From: Prostheceraeus crozeri
Taxonomy: Eukaryota > Platyhelminthes > Polycladida > Euryleptidae
Direction of reading: 5' to 3'
Length of the DNA: 64,000 bases
Assembly: GCA_907163375.1 (NCBI GenBank)
Contig: CAJQUW010015437.1
Coordinates: 1,116,001-1,180,000 of the forward strand
Positions 22,530-33,463 of this stretch are shown one piece after another. The notes beneath the pieces were generated by a model. The model was not told the origin of the DNA. It saw only the letters and a program-made list of their open reading frames with translations, and made no database searches. A program made the position numbers and the translations under genes. The stretch's first letter is position 1, and every line of letters starts with the position of its first letter.

Positions 22530-23180
22530 TCACTCAATTGAGTAGAGATCACCATATTGTCCACAGTCAGATTCGACATCACACACCTCTCCCTCTTCCA
22601 TATCCGACGTAGTAGTCTCTGTAGCTCTAAGCGCATTGACTGTGCCGATGAATGAGAAAGGGCGCCGAGAATCTGTACAGTCCCATTTGGGAAGAGTTGA
22701 AGATTCCGTGAATTGTTCATCTTCACCACTAACATTTGAGGACGGCCCGGGTAATACTTGCTGTTTGGAAGGTGTTGGTGTAATGTTGTGAGATCGATTT
22801 TGGTGTAGAGTCTGAAGCGACGGAGAATGTTGACGATGGTGTAGCGATGGCGCTTCATGATGAAAGAATGAGTAAATTGAGCGATGTACCTTCCTTTTAT
22901 ACTTTTTCCAACTACCTTGATGAAATGTGAAGTTAGTATGGAGTTGGGAATGATAGAGTTGAATTCGCCGTTTGTTGACGCGCAACCAGATGCGATTTCC
23001 AATACGTGAATGTCTTTTCATATAGAAGTATTTCAAATCCTTCATGATATGATGTAGAGATTGAAAATGACGATAAGATAAAGCAAACTCTCTTCTCACA
23101 TTTCCAGTTGAATCTTTGAAATACACGTTTCGATCATGATCCGTTTCAATACGTTGTAGGGAATCTAATTTCCAACTCAT
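22530..23180 (-). CDS. PC4-like single-strand DNA-binding domain protein, paralogue 1
   Basis: 216 residues from ATG at 23180. The N-terminal ~55 residues (KLDSLQRIETD, NVYFKDSTGN, LSYRHFQSLHHIMKDLKYF) follow the pattern of the PC4/p15 coactivator fold: two beta strands, a loop, then GxxLTxxQWxxLxxxIxDID and a helix. The remainder is low complexity, His/Ser-rich, with an acidic tail (DMEEGEVCDVESDCG). The adjacent gene on the same strand has the same N-terminal domain, so this is a tandem duplication. A frame at 22412-23002 is a shadow. Role: probably single-strand DNA binding in replication or transcription; inferred from fold similarity only. Confidence 0.55.
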   Translation of the reverse strand: MSWKLDSLQRIETDHDRNVYFKDSTGNVRREFALSYRHFQSLHHIMKDLKYFYMKRHSRIGNRIWLRVNKRRIQLYHSQLHTNFTFHQGSWKKYKRKVHRSIYSFFHHEAPSLHHRQHSPSLQTLHQNRSHNITPTPSKQQVLPGPSSNVSGEDEQFTESSTLPKWDCTDSRRPFSFIGTVNALRATETTTSDMEEGEVCDVESDCGQYGDLYSIE

Positions 23181-23246
23181 GGTGCGTGGTAGTCATGTCT
23201 GATTAAGATTTGCATAGTAGGGCGATGAACTCACGACGAATAAATG

Positions 23247-23540
23247 TCATGATGGAGCGATGTATGTATCTTCTATACTTCTCCCAATTGTATTTGCGAA
23301 ATGAGAATGGCAGATTTGAATTTCATTTCTGTAATGTTGAAGCCAAACTTGATCACCCAAGGAGATGAATCTTAATGTTTCAAAATATTCCAAATCCCTC
23401 ATGATATCATTGAGGTTGACAAATTGTCGCCATGTTAATGTAATACCTCTTGATGTATGACCATGAGAATTTTTGAAATGTACGTTTCCATTACGATCAA
23501 CTCTGATATATCGTAGAGAGTCCAAAATCCAAGTCTTCAT
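23247..23540 (-). CDS. PC4-like single-strand DNA-binding domain protein, paralogue 2
   Basis: 97 residues from ATG at 23540 (MKTWILDSLRYIRV). It has the same plan as the gene at 22530-23180: WxLDSLxxIxxD, NVHFKNSHG, RGITLTWRQFVNLNDIMRDLEYF. The last motif closely follows the PC4 signature GISLTxEQWxxLxxxIxDID. It is shorter, lacking the low-complexity tail. It starts 35 bp from the divergent capsid-like gene at 23576, so the two share a very short promoter (ATATAAAA at 23569). Confidence 0.55.
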   Translation of the reverse strand: MKTWILDSLRYIRVDRNGNVHFKNSHGHTSRGITLTWRQFVNLNDIMRDLEYFETLRFISLGDQVWLQHYRNEIQICHSHFANTIGRSIEDTYIAPS

Positions 23541-23575
23541 GATGTTATGCAAAGCCGCAGATCAGCAATATAAAA

Positions 23576-24973
23576 ATGTCGTTTTATCATATTTTGCTTA
23601 GCAATGCGGCCGCAAATAGATTTGCTAGTAATCGAGCCGCACTCTTTTCTACTTCCATTGATCATGCACAACAGCTAAATGGAAATTGGGAAGTGGGTGT
23701 CACTCAACTTGTTTATAGCAACTGTGTCTATACTTTTGATCATGAGGTGATGACTATTAATATGAGACGCACAGCTGCTTACCAATGTGAAAAGGGCTGT
23801 CGAGTATACATTCCACAGTGGCCAAAGAAAGATCTCTTATCATGTAAAAAGTTAATATATGATTTCTTGAATAAAGCGTGTACACATATTGTCCAATTTA
23901 CTCCGCACAATGATGATCATAATTATGTACATCATGTAGTTGAGAAAGATTGGATTGTTGGTTTAAGTCCAAGTTTAAGAAATGATTTAGGTTACCTCGC
24001 TAGCGCCTTAACAAGCTATGATAATTATAACGTTAATTACCACCCAAGTGGTCATAAACAGTTAATATATCGAGAGGAAGCTTATTATGTAGATCTTATT
24101 CCAAAAAATGAGAAGACGTTGGTGAAGAAGATTGTGATTAAGCCAAGAAGGACGAACATGACTCCTGAAACATTATTGAAGAAATTTAATTATCTCCTTC
24201 GAGTTGATGGTAAACAAGTGGCAACATTGACTTATATCAAATCATCTAATCATATTGCAATAAGTAAATTAAATGATGATGATCTAGTATTAGTTTGTTC
24301 GAAAGATTTTCATCAGTTCTTACGACATCGTTCTGCAGCTGTTCATGGAAAATTTGATATGCAACATTTACCATGTGAAAGGTCAAATCAATTTGATACA
24401 GAATAGACCGTATCTTTATACAGAAAGTGTGTAGAGCCTTTAGGTGGTATCTTACATGAAACAAGAGTGTTGATGCCTCGCATTATTACTTCAGTTAAAT
24501 TGGTTATAGATTATTTAAATGAAGTGATTAATGAGCAACAAATTTCATTTTCTGAAAAAGAAGGTGTTTTGTCTCTCACTATAAGTGGAAAAGGTATTGA
24601 ACTAATTATGGATAAAACTCTAATGGACATTTTGGGTTTTGATCAAAATATCTTTAAAAGTGGTACTGTAACCAAAGCCAGCGCAGACATGTCACTATCG
24701 CGTCGTATTAACTATTTTCAGATATATTCCAATATTGGTGAAGATGTACGTGTGGGAGATGTTGAAGCTCCATTGCTAGCAATAATACCATACCAGCTAA
24801 AAAGCTGCAGTATTTTATCTGAGCATACTTTCAAGAAAGTGCATTATACTAAGCTGAAATCAAACTACATCCCACAAATTGATATTGCAATTTATGACGA
24901 TGCTGGTGCGTTGATTCCTTTTCATAAAGATGCTGTGACAAGTATCACACTCCATTTCCGAATGAAGAGTTAA
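23576..24973 (+). pseudogene. Penton-like minor capsid protein, copy 1, broken in this copy
   Basis: Starts MSFYHILLSNAA and carries LNGNWEVGVTQLVY near residue 36, the recognisable opening of the Polinton minor capsid (penton-like) proteins. It ends with a beta-rich segment (PQIDIAIYDDAGALIPF, then ITLHFRMKS). The product would occupy fivefold positions of the capsid. About one break is seen. A diverged tandem paralogue follows at 25013. The penton assignment rests on family resemblance and context, not on catalytic motifs. Confidence 0.65.
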
Positions 24974-25012
24974 TGCAAAAGTATGCTAATATATTTTTCC
25001 AATGTGAATAAT

Positions 25013-26533
25013 ATGGAAAGTGAAAATAAGGACTCGTTTCTAATCTACTTGCCCAGTAATGCTTCTATGAATAAATTTCCCAAAAATAAACCATCAGACT
25101 CTCGAGTAGAATTAAATCGCCCACTACATTTAGAAGGTGAATGGGAGGTTGGCGTTTCTAGTATTTGCTATGATAGCAATATTCAGAATGTGAATGATGT
25201 GGAAGAAATGATATCGACTCCTCGCACCCGTGATGGAATAATGATGAATAATGCATTCCAGTTCCCATACAATTTAACGTCAGATGGAAAGTGGAACTAT
25301 GAATGGATTCAGATAAAATCAGATTATTATGAACCATTCGGGAATGAGAAAATTATTAAGGCATTCAACAGTGGTAATACTTCCATCATGAAGAATAAGG
25401 ATCAGAAAGTTTATGAGTTTACTATCTACCATTGGAGTGGGAGACAGTTCCTTCGCTTTCATTCTTTTACTAAAGGTCTTACACTGAGGTTGGATAATGA
25501 ATTCTATCCGCATCTCGGTTTTGGCCATGGACTACATCTAACGTCAATTGCTACTGCAAATGTTAGAAAAGTTTATTCAAATCGAATCAATAAATTTCAT
25601 TATAAGTTTAAAATATTTGATGAAATGTGAAGAACGCATCATTTTGAAAAAGCGTGGTGTTCAACCTTTATCACTTATTGAGTTAGTAAAACGATGGAAT
25701 GAGACTGTGGGTGTATGGACTGTGAGAAGTATGGAGAGAAAATTATGGCGGACAAAAATAAGTTGGTCATTCAGAAATATAATGATAAACTTACAGTTTA
25801 TTTCTCTCCAACCTTGCGTCATTTTGTAAGACATTATACACCTATTATTGGAAGCGGTCTGGTGTATGCTTCTCATGAATATCACACTAAAGCTGATTCA
25901 GTTAATGATGAATGGTGGGTGGACATCTATGGTGATCGCATCAAGAAAATTTACCAGTCTTATGAAGAATCTAAAGTTGCTATCAATATAATGCCGCGTC
26001 TATATCATACAGTTGAAAGCTTCATTCATGTAGTAAATCCTTATATACAACAGAAGTTGAAGCACGTGATGAAAGGTAAATATGATGTAAAGACACACCA
26101 CATTTCGTTTTCAATTGAAAATCAACGCGTTGTTCTGAAACTGGGTGATGACATTCAATGTCAATTGAGTAAAAATTTGAAAAAACTCTTTGGTTTTTCA
26201 ATGCTACAAACTGTGTTTACTGCTGCGCATACGATTGGTATAGAAACACCAATGACACTTGATAAACATGAACAGCACCTTTACATTCAAAATGATTTGA
26301 TTCTTCCTATTTCTGTTGGTGAGAAAAAAGAATACATTTTACCTGATTTCATTCATGATAAAGACGCTTCATATGGAATAGTCGAGAAGATGTTTGAATC
26401 TATTTTCTATCATCCCGTCGTCAAGCAAACTATACCCTCTATTGCTATCAAAATTACCAATGGTTTACAAGAGTGCATCCATGTGAAAGATACTAAATCC
26501 CTCGTAACTTTAGTGTTTCGGAAAACAAAGTGA
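25013..26533 (+). pseudogene. Penton-like minor capsid protein, copy 2, broken in this copy
   Basis: Diverged tandem paralogue of the gene at 23576. It opens MESENKDSFLIYLPSNASMN, has LEGEWEVGVSSICY, and ends with a similar beta-rich tail (IPSIAIKITNGLQ, LVTLVFRKTK). About one break is seen. Two copies of a vertex protein could mean two vertex types or a fibre/penton split; this is inference. AATAAA follows the stop at 26557. Confidence 0.6.
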
Positions 26534-26539
26534 AGTCAT

Positions 26540-26712
26540 TGTGATATGTTTATTGAAATAAAAATATGTGTATGAAAAAGTCTCTTCACAGATATAGGGG
26601 GAATGGGCTGACTGTAGGCATATATTCACAAGGAAGAAACGATCTCATGCGATACATAAAACAACCATGTATATCTACAAAAAGCAACATCAAAATACTG
26701 AGTTAAAGTTGA
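26540..26712. terminator. Convergent end of capsid and PolB transcription units
   Basis: Between the capsid-side stop (26533) and the PolB stop (26713). An AATAAA lies at 26557. There is no gene here. Confidence 0.5.
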
Positions 26713-29700
26713 TTATGTCAATACATCTCCTGAATGTGGTAGCATGAGTTTTATTCTTTTGGGTGGAGGTATGTTTGTGTCAGGATGTCCATGTGGAAGA
26801 GATGTGTTATGTCCTATCCAACACCTCTTATCCTCCCATGCTGAAAGCGCTCGTTTCTTGAACGTGTGCGTTTTCACAGTATGAACTTGAGATTTTAAGA
26901 TTGTCATATTGACAAACGTTATAGTTTCATTTTTATAGGCCTTCTTATAGGACCGATGTTTCATTTTGTGAACAATGGATTTTGATATACCTTTAGCACG
27001 CTTAATACTATCTGCACATTCTTTTAATTTCATCGAATACATTTTAGGACGGAGGAGAATCATTTCATCTATTTCCTTTCCTGCTGTTTCATCCTTAAAA
27101 CAACCAAGTTTGGCTTTATTCTGTATGGAATAGAGTGGATGAGTGGGATTGTAGTTAGATGTATCGAAATATTTTTCTAATGACTTACCTACTTCATTAA
27201 AATTTAAATATTTTTGAGTATTTTTGATCTGTATCCCCACCCAGCAAGCGAACCTCTTTTACGAGAGGGGATGGTTTTAATATTTTGTAGAAGAGTTGAT
27301 ACATTTCAAGCTTGGAATAATCTAAAGCAGCTTGCCCAATATAGATGGGTTTGCACAACTCAACTTCTGATTTTATCATTTTAACACCTACAAGATCCTC
27401 ATCGATGATGTCTCTATCAATGAAAAGAGGTGATGAGGCCAATTTGTGATATTTTTGTTCATCAACGACTAGTTTGTAGTTCATACGTTTTCTAACATCC
27501 TCCATGGTCTTTCCGAAAAGACGGTTCGTCTTATATTTATAAAAATCCTTTTCAAAATTATTTTGGGCGAGTGCACGTTTTTGACTGTTACTATCTATGT
27601 AGGGTTTGAGGAGGGCTTTCTGTCTAAATTTGATAATGCGGTGAACTGACTTTAGAAGCATGCCCATTTCTAAATAGAATTTTAGTATGCAGAAGTGCAC
27701 GAGATAATTTTTCTTATCATATTGAGTGAGTAAAAGTTTGCGGCATGGTTTGTACCCTGGCTGTCCACACTCTGTTAAGTTATTATGAAATTGTGACATG
27801 AATGGTGAAAACATATCTTCAGTCACTTCACCAGATTCAGGTGTGAGTGGGAAATCAGCAGTTTTATTTTTAATACTATTTGGATAAATCAAATCCACTT
27901 CAAAATAATATCCCCAATCACCTTCATCTGGAATCTTCAGAATGTTTGAAGGGTTGGAGTAATACGCAAGCTCATCTTGATTTAACCAACCAAACTCGGA
28001 ATGGGGTAGTGGTTTAGACAGTGAACTGCCATATAAATTATTTTGGTCATAGTACTTTAGGTGGATATGATCATTGCCTACTGTTTTAGATTTTATGTGA
28101 TGTTTATTCACAAATGTGAGACCACCGCGTATTCCGCGCTCAAATATATTATACATCTCGGGGTCTTGTAAGAGATGGATGGTCTCACCAGTCATTTTAA
28201 AGGCTGATTTAAAGGACATGGCTGGTAGACTGACAAAGTGGACAGGATCTAATTTGTCTTCTTCTAATGCCACTCGTCGAAATTCCTGAAAGACATCAGC
28301 CAGCAAAATGACATCTAATTCTAAGTAAGCGATCATATAATCGCCAAACGTTTTACAATCAAATTTTAACCATGCCTCTTGAGCATGTTCATAGTCCTCT
28401 ACTGGACAATCTTGACCCGTCAAATCGTTTTGGAATTTGTCAATGGAAGGAAGGGTTGTTTCATTTAGTTTAGACATTGAGCTAAAATACGCATAGGGAA
28501 AGACTCCTTTGCGAGTGATTATTTCATCCGTTAAGTTTGGATAGTGTTTCTTCAAAGTTTGACTATGGGGAAGAAACTTGAGATTACGAACGAGAGAAGC
28601 TAGTGACGCTGACATGAATTGGAATGAATCTAAAAATTTTATTTCGAAGAAGACTGTCTTATTTTCTTTAGTTTTATCTACTGGTACTTTTGCTGTCATT
28701 GCCATGAATTTTCTCTCGTTTGCGCTATTACATTAAACTGCCACGATTTCATCTGGCTCAACCCTCCTTTTATGAGCATATGACTGTCATAGCCCTTAAA
28801 GTTATGAAAAATGACGGGTAGTACACGACGTCTCAACCTAAGTGAAAAGTTACATTTGGAGCAGAGTGCGTTTCTAAATTTACCAGTGATGTGATCATGA
28901 TCACGCACTTTCTTAATTTTATCGTCATCATACGTTTTATGTCATTTAGGGCACGATGTGCAACTTTCAAATTTCTGTTTGTCTTCATCTGACATATGTA
29001 GTGACTTACGCTGCAATTGGGAATCATATGATTGTTGAAATTTAGCAGCTTTATCGAGAAATTCTAGAAATTTTGAAATACAATCTTCACCTTGCCAAGT
29101 ATGCATTTTGTTTTGCCTATTTCTAAAGTGGTCATGCCATACTTCATAGCAGGATATGGCTGCTGGCTTGTGGATGATATCATCAATGTAGCATTCTATG
29201 TCTGCGTAAATGACACGCAGGGGACTTAATTCGTCACCATTATCCCTATGTGAAAATATTTTATCTTTGGGCATGCGTTCTATTTGTAATTTACCTCGCT
29301 TGCACCATTCATAGTGAGTTTCAAATTTATCTTTACTCCAAAAGGAGCGGATGCAGCGGTCGCATACAAAATGTTCACCTCTTTTAGAGTGCCCCAAGGG
29401 TGTGTACAAGCGAGAGATTTTGGGAATGCCACAGTAGTGCCATTCCTCGCTATCATCTTGTTTTACTAATAAGAGGTTGACTACACGTTCATAACAAGTT
29501 GAACGTGAATTATAGCGGGCACCCTTCAACCCCTTCTCCCACACGTGAACGACAATTTTAATCTGATTATGTTTTTCGAACGTTTCTACATCTTTGATTT
29601 TCATGTTGTTACTATCACAACCTTCAAAGTCTAGTTCATCCTCCACTGTCTATAGCTATAGGTGCGATCTCGATGCGCGTTGATATCATTATAGTGAAGG

Positions 29701-30671
29701 ATGGATGAGACTGCGTATTTGAAACACTGCGATTTACAATCGACATTGACGACAGCTTTCTTATTATACAACGTTTTTGGTAGTTTAAATGTGCCTCGAG
29801 CTGCATGACTTTCTAATAGGGAAATTTTGAATATGTCTGAGTCCACACCATCAAAAATGAGAGCGCTGTCGCGTTGATTGAATTTATCTACATTTGATTT
29901 TAAACATTGAATGTGAAAATTTAGCCAAGACTCGCAGTCTACAACTTCGGTTGCGGAAGAGGAAGGAACATGAAACTGTATTCTCTCCGTCACTTGACCC
30001 GTTTGAAAATCTATTTTAATATATTTTAGTTTAAGGTATATGAGCGCCTTTATTCTAAAATTGTCTAAATTGTTGAAGAGCGCTTCGATAATGTTAGAAT
30101 TTTGAAGGAGCCACTCAGGAAAATCTACTATTTGAGTATTGGACTCCATGCAGTAGTCGCGTACTAAATTATTATGTGAAACATTAATGAGGGAGATGGT
30201 AGAGGTACCGTTGGTGTAGTGATCAATTGCATGCGTGTGTTGAAGTCTGTGCGAAGATCTCTGAAAGTGACTATCAAAAGAAAGAGGGCACAAATCGCAA
30301 GGAAAGGATATGTCATCGTCAGAATCAACTTCACCTCCGGAGATTGACGCCGCTTTGCGTTGACACACACGTTGTTTGATGTGTCGAAGGAGACTGTGCT
30401 TCCTTGTATACATATGTCCGCAGTCGGCACATTCCCACTCGTTGCCTTGTCGCGAGAGTCCTGAGCTGGAACTCACATCACCTGAAAGAGAAATCATTCT
30501 ATCATCTCTGTTAAAGTCTCAGTGTATTGTTACAACCTACCTTGACTCAACAACTCTAAACTTTCCTCGAGAAGGGAGGGCTTTGGTGATGAAGTAGATG
30601 CCTGAAATTAAGGAAGATGCTATTAGCCACACGTTTGAGGGAGATGAGAGAGGAAATCTTCAACTTACCAT
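26713..30671 (-). pseudogene. Protein-primed family B DNA polymerase (PolB), broken in this copy
   Basis: Replicative polymerase of the element, leftward. The N-terminal region has two C2H2 zinc fingers (CADCGHMYTRKH ... and CDLCPLSFDSHF ...). Further along come Exo I (YADIEC), Exo II (FHNFKGYDSH), an Exo III region, polymerase motif A region (YYDQNNLYG), motif B (KTNRLFGKT) and a GDTD motif C-like site. The protein-primed class is inferred from the Polinton context. Total span ~3.9 kb is normal for the family. The 5' end shows an ATG at 30671 followed directly by a GTAAGT donor and an exon starting GCATCTACT, i.e. short leader introns. About three to four breaks are seen. Confidence 0.85.
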
Positions 30672-30949
30672 TTCAAGGAAATTATGTTTAAGGTTGATAC
30701 TTCAACAAGATAAAGACTTCACTCAAATTTGGAATTCACGAGAGAGCAGTTCACTTGTACGCCTCAAATAATAACAGAATTCGCCAGAGAACACTTCACT
30801 TATACGTCTCAAAGACAGAGTGAAATGACACGAATGTCACTTTACATATATACTTTCATATTCATCATTCATTGGCTGTTCATTCTGATTGGTTGCTTGT
30901 TTATACTTAAGAATTAGAAAACATTTCAAAGTTATTATTCACAGTCAAC

Positions 30950-31399
30950 ATGACAAGCCCTCCGACAACGCCGAACACAAAATTCTCTTCTCCATGCTCA
31001 ACACCAAAGGCGCTCGTTGCACCAAACGCTCGAACGAAGGGGAAGGTAGAGAAGGTGTACCGACTGGACAATATCAGAAAGTTGTCATTAGCAGCGGATG
31101 ACGAAGAGGAGAGTGTATGTGAGAAGGAGTGTCCCGACTTAACAGGCGTGAGGTGGAAGTATCTGCAGTACGATGCTGATAATGTGATGGAGATCACCAG
31201 CACCGAATTCCTCCACCAATTATGGGAATGGTACACCCCTAACTCCCAGCCACGAACTATGGCGGAGTGGGAGTACATCGACAAAGTGAGGCTCGCGGTA
31301 GAAGAACGATTAAAGCAAGTGAACTGTTTTTGCGATCTATGTGAAGTCAGACTCTGGGACGATATTGACGATGAAGACCTTTTGAAATACAAGTCATAA
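30950..31399 (+). CDS. Polinton accessory protein, unknown
   Basis: 149 residues from ATG 30950. It has a Ser/Thr/Pro-rich head (TSPPTTPNTKFSS), a charged middle with AADDEEESVCEKEC, and a C-terminal part with Trp and a CFCDLC cysteine pair near the end, followed by acidic DDIDDEDLL. It is the only plus-strand gene in the right half. A cap-proximal acceptor-like CACAG precedes the ATG, so a 5' intron is possible. AATAAA lies directly after the stop. No family recognised. Confidence 0.5.
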   Translation: MTSPPTTPNTKFSSPCSTPKALVAPNARTKGKVEKVYRLDNIRKLSLAADDEEESVCEKECPDLTGVRWKYLQYDADNVMEITSTEFLHQLWEWYTPNSQPRTMAEWEYIDKVRLAVEERLKQVNCFCDLCEVRLWDDIDDEDLLKYKS

Positions 31400-31439
31400 T
31401 AAATTTTTATTTCGTATTATCTTTGCTTTCATACTGACT

Positions 31440-31875
31440 TACTTGAATGGGGCTTCAGTGGATGATTTAACTATGTATACTTTTTCATTTGGAAATAGTA
31501 GCACGCTTAGTCTAACTTGTAAATCTTATAACATTTCATATGGGTGATGATGGTAGATGAAATAGTGTTAAATAAAATTTAGATGGCTTACACTTCTGAT
31601 ACAGGGATAGCAATCGACTGCGATCCATGTGTAAAGAGCTTGTTAGACTACGGATGGGCTTAAGTAGATGATTTAACCATGTATGCTTTTTCATTTGGAA
31701 ATAGTAGCACGCTTAGTCTAACTTGTAAATCTGATAACATTTCATATGGGTGATGATGGTAGATGAAATAGTGTTAAATAAAATTAAGATAGCTTACACT
31801 TGTGATACAGGGATAGCAATCGACTGCAATCCATGTGTAAAGAGCATGTGTAAAGAGCTTGTTAGACTACGGAAG
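31440..31875. repeat. Two ~220-bp tandem repeats with a shared 3' tail
   Basis: The block with GGAAATAGTAGCACGCTTAG and CATATGGGTGATGATGGTAG occurs at 31490-31580 and again at 31695-31790, plus matching GGGATAGCAATCGACTGC segments. It is followed at ~31880-31935 by a stretch (TGTCCTCCCATTTCATTCC) that also occurs in the palindromic element near 46790 and, with small changes, near 40540 and 49845. No gene. Confidence 0.7.
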
Positions 31876-32210
31876 AGAGAAGTGTGTTATGTTGCGTGTG
31901 GCGCGTGAGTGTCCTCCCATTTCATTCCATTCATCTATTCGTCTCATTGATAGAGACAGGTAGAACTCATGGTTCTCATAACGTATGCAATGGAAAGTTT
32001 TAGGCAACCTTCGACAGTTGGCTAAATGTCGCCCTGGCGCGAATGCATACTACGTTGAGACAGAGGCAATCACTTGCAAACATGACGCAGAGAGGTTTAA
32101 CAAGATTGACCATTGCCGAATGTCCCTTGCGGTATACATAGCTACGGGTTTCACCGCCGCCCTTTACAGGAACGCCCGTCGAAAGGAAGTATTACACCGA
32201 ACTTCATTTG

Positions 32211-32357
32211 CAACGTTCAAGTTGACTGATAGCAGATTCAACTTAATGATAGTATTCGCCAGTCCGAAGACTGCCCATGGCAAACCGCGTGGAGGTTCTA
32301 TCATGTCTTGCCCCATGGTGGCCCTTAAGAGAGCCGATGGTTCGTTCTCGGGAGTAA
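32211..32357 (-). repeat. 3' cassette, copy 1 of 3 in the Polinton
   Basis: ~147-bp unit read on the minus strand: CTCCCGAGAACGAACC, then GGCTCTCTTAAGGGCCA, then a block ending CTGATAGCA/GTTGAACGTT. Copies 2 and 3 are at 32748-32892 and 33222-33368, nearly identical. Each lies just downstream of a small leftward gene. In all three the minus-strand frame reads PENEPSALLRATMGQ or close to it, so it may be a shared terminal exon or a shared 3' processing element. Confidence 0.75.
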
Positions 32358-32365
32358 CAAGTTGA

Positions 32366-32638
32366 CTATTGGCTTGAATAGTCAATAGGTATGACGGTTA
32401 GGTTCTCATATACCCTATACCGCCTAGGTCGTGCTGGTGCATCTGGCACCTTTCGGATGCGGGTGGTATTCGGAGTCCACACCTCATCCGTCCAAACGAT
32501 CTTCTTGATCTTCCCCTTCTTCTCATCCTCTTCATCCCACTCGTCGAGGATGATGAAGTCGGGAATGGCGTTGTCTTCATCCCACTCGTCGAGGATGATG
32601 AAGTCGGGAATGGTACTAGCAGATGTTGCTTCCATCAT
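32366..32638 (-). CDS. Small acidic Polinton protein with duplicated motif
   Basis: 90 residues from ATG 32638. It contains IPDFIILDEWDE twice in tandem (residues ~10-21 and ~25-36), then a Lys-rich stretch and RRYRVYENLTVIP. A TATA-like element (CTATATAAGCC on the minus strand, near 32680) lies ~40 bp upstream. Cassette copy 1 follows the stop, and cassette copy 2 lies upstream of the promoter. Such an acidic duplicated motif could be a transactivation or protein-interaction module; this is inference. Confidence 0.5.
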   Translation of the reverse strand: MMEATSASTIPDFIILDEWDEDNAIPDFIILDEWDEEDEKKGKIKKIVWTDEVWTPNTTRIRKVPDAPARPRRYRVYENLTVIPIDYSSQ

Positions 32639-32747
32639 GACTTGAAATTGAATGAGAAGCGCTACAATCTTCTGGCTTATATAGGATTTTCAACAATGAA
32701 TTGCTCAACAGCGAATCAGAATGCTTCAGGGATGGCAATCGACTGCA

Positions 32748-32892
32748 TAACGTTCAAGTTGACTGATAGCAGATTCAACTTAATGATAGTATTCGCCAGT
32801 CCGAAGACTGCCCAGGGCAAACCGCGAGGAGGTTCTATCAAATCTTGCCCCATGGTGGCCCTTAAGAGAGCCGGTGGTTCGTTCTCGGGAGT
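32748..32892 (-). repeat. 3' cassette, copy 2
   Basis: Second copy of the 145-147-bp unit, between the two small leftward genes. It differs from copies 1 and 3 at few positions, consistent with recent duplication or gene conversion. Confidence 0.75.
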
Positions 32893-32899
32893 CGTCATC

Positions 32900-33166
32900 T
32901 TACAGCCTACCGATTCTGCTGAGAGAGTCTTTGACTCTCTCCTTGGTAGCAGTGTCGACTTCCACGCTAATTGGTATGTGGCTGAAAAGTGGAATGTAGC
33001 GCCATTCCATTGGATTGACAACACTTGCTGTCATCGGATTGCCAATCCGAGCAAGATTGTTGTGGACTCTGTCTTGCTCCTCTAGTCTAACAAAATCCTC
33101 AAATAAATTTCGCGGCCTTAACTGCGGTCCGCGAGGAGAGCTGACTTGACTGTTCGGCGTCTGCAT
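32900..33166 (-). CDS. Small Polinton protein, unknown
   Basis: 88 residues from ATG 33166. It is hydrophilic with SPRGPQLRPRNLFEDFVRLEE and ends DSLSRIGRL. A TATA-like GTATATAAACC (minus strand, near 33203) lies ~35 bp upstream, and cassette copy 2 follows the stop. The plan of TATA box, small gene and cassette is the same as for the gene at 32366-32638. No family recognised. Confidence 0.5.
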   Translation of the reverse strand: MQTPNSQVSSPRGPQLRPRNLFEDFVRLEEQDRVHNNLARIGNPMTASVVNPMEWRYIPLFSHIPISVEVDTATKERVKDSLSRIGRL

Positions 33167-33221
33167 GATTGAAATGAAATGAAATGAGAGGTAGTGGTTT
33201 ATATACCCCTCTAACGCGACG

Positions 33222-33368
33222 CAACGTTCAAGTTGACTGATAGCAGATTCAACTTAATGATAGTATTCGCCAGTCCAAAGACTGCCCAGTGCAAACCGCG
33301 TGGAGGTTCTATCATGTCTTGCCCCATGGTGGCCCTTAAGAGAGCCGATGGTTCGTTCTCGGGAGTAA
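33222..33368 (-). repeat. 3' cassette, copy 3
   Basis: Third copy, following the CxCGR coiled-coil gene. An acceptor-like site and a short spacer separate it from that gene. The order gene then cassette is thus seen three times in a row within 2.5 kb. Confidence 0.75.
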
Positions 33369-33463
33369 CGTGATGGGGTGGTGAAGGCGGATAAAAGATC
33401 TGCAATGAAAATGATATGTATTAGAATAGGATATACTATCTTATTTGCTTTTCACTTACCAAG

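Noticed and set aside
22412-23002. Second minus-strand frame over the PC4-like gene
   Set aside because: Overlaps the 22530-23180 gene in another frame and lacks the paralogue's conserved motif.
25548-25829. Separate small gene between the penton-like parts
   Set aside because: Lies within the second penton-like gene span and shows no domain of its own.
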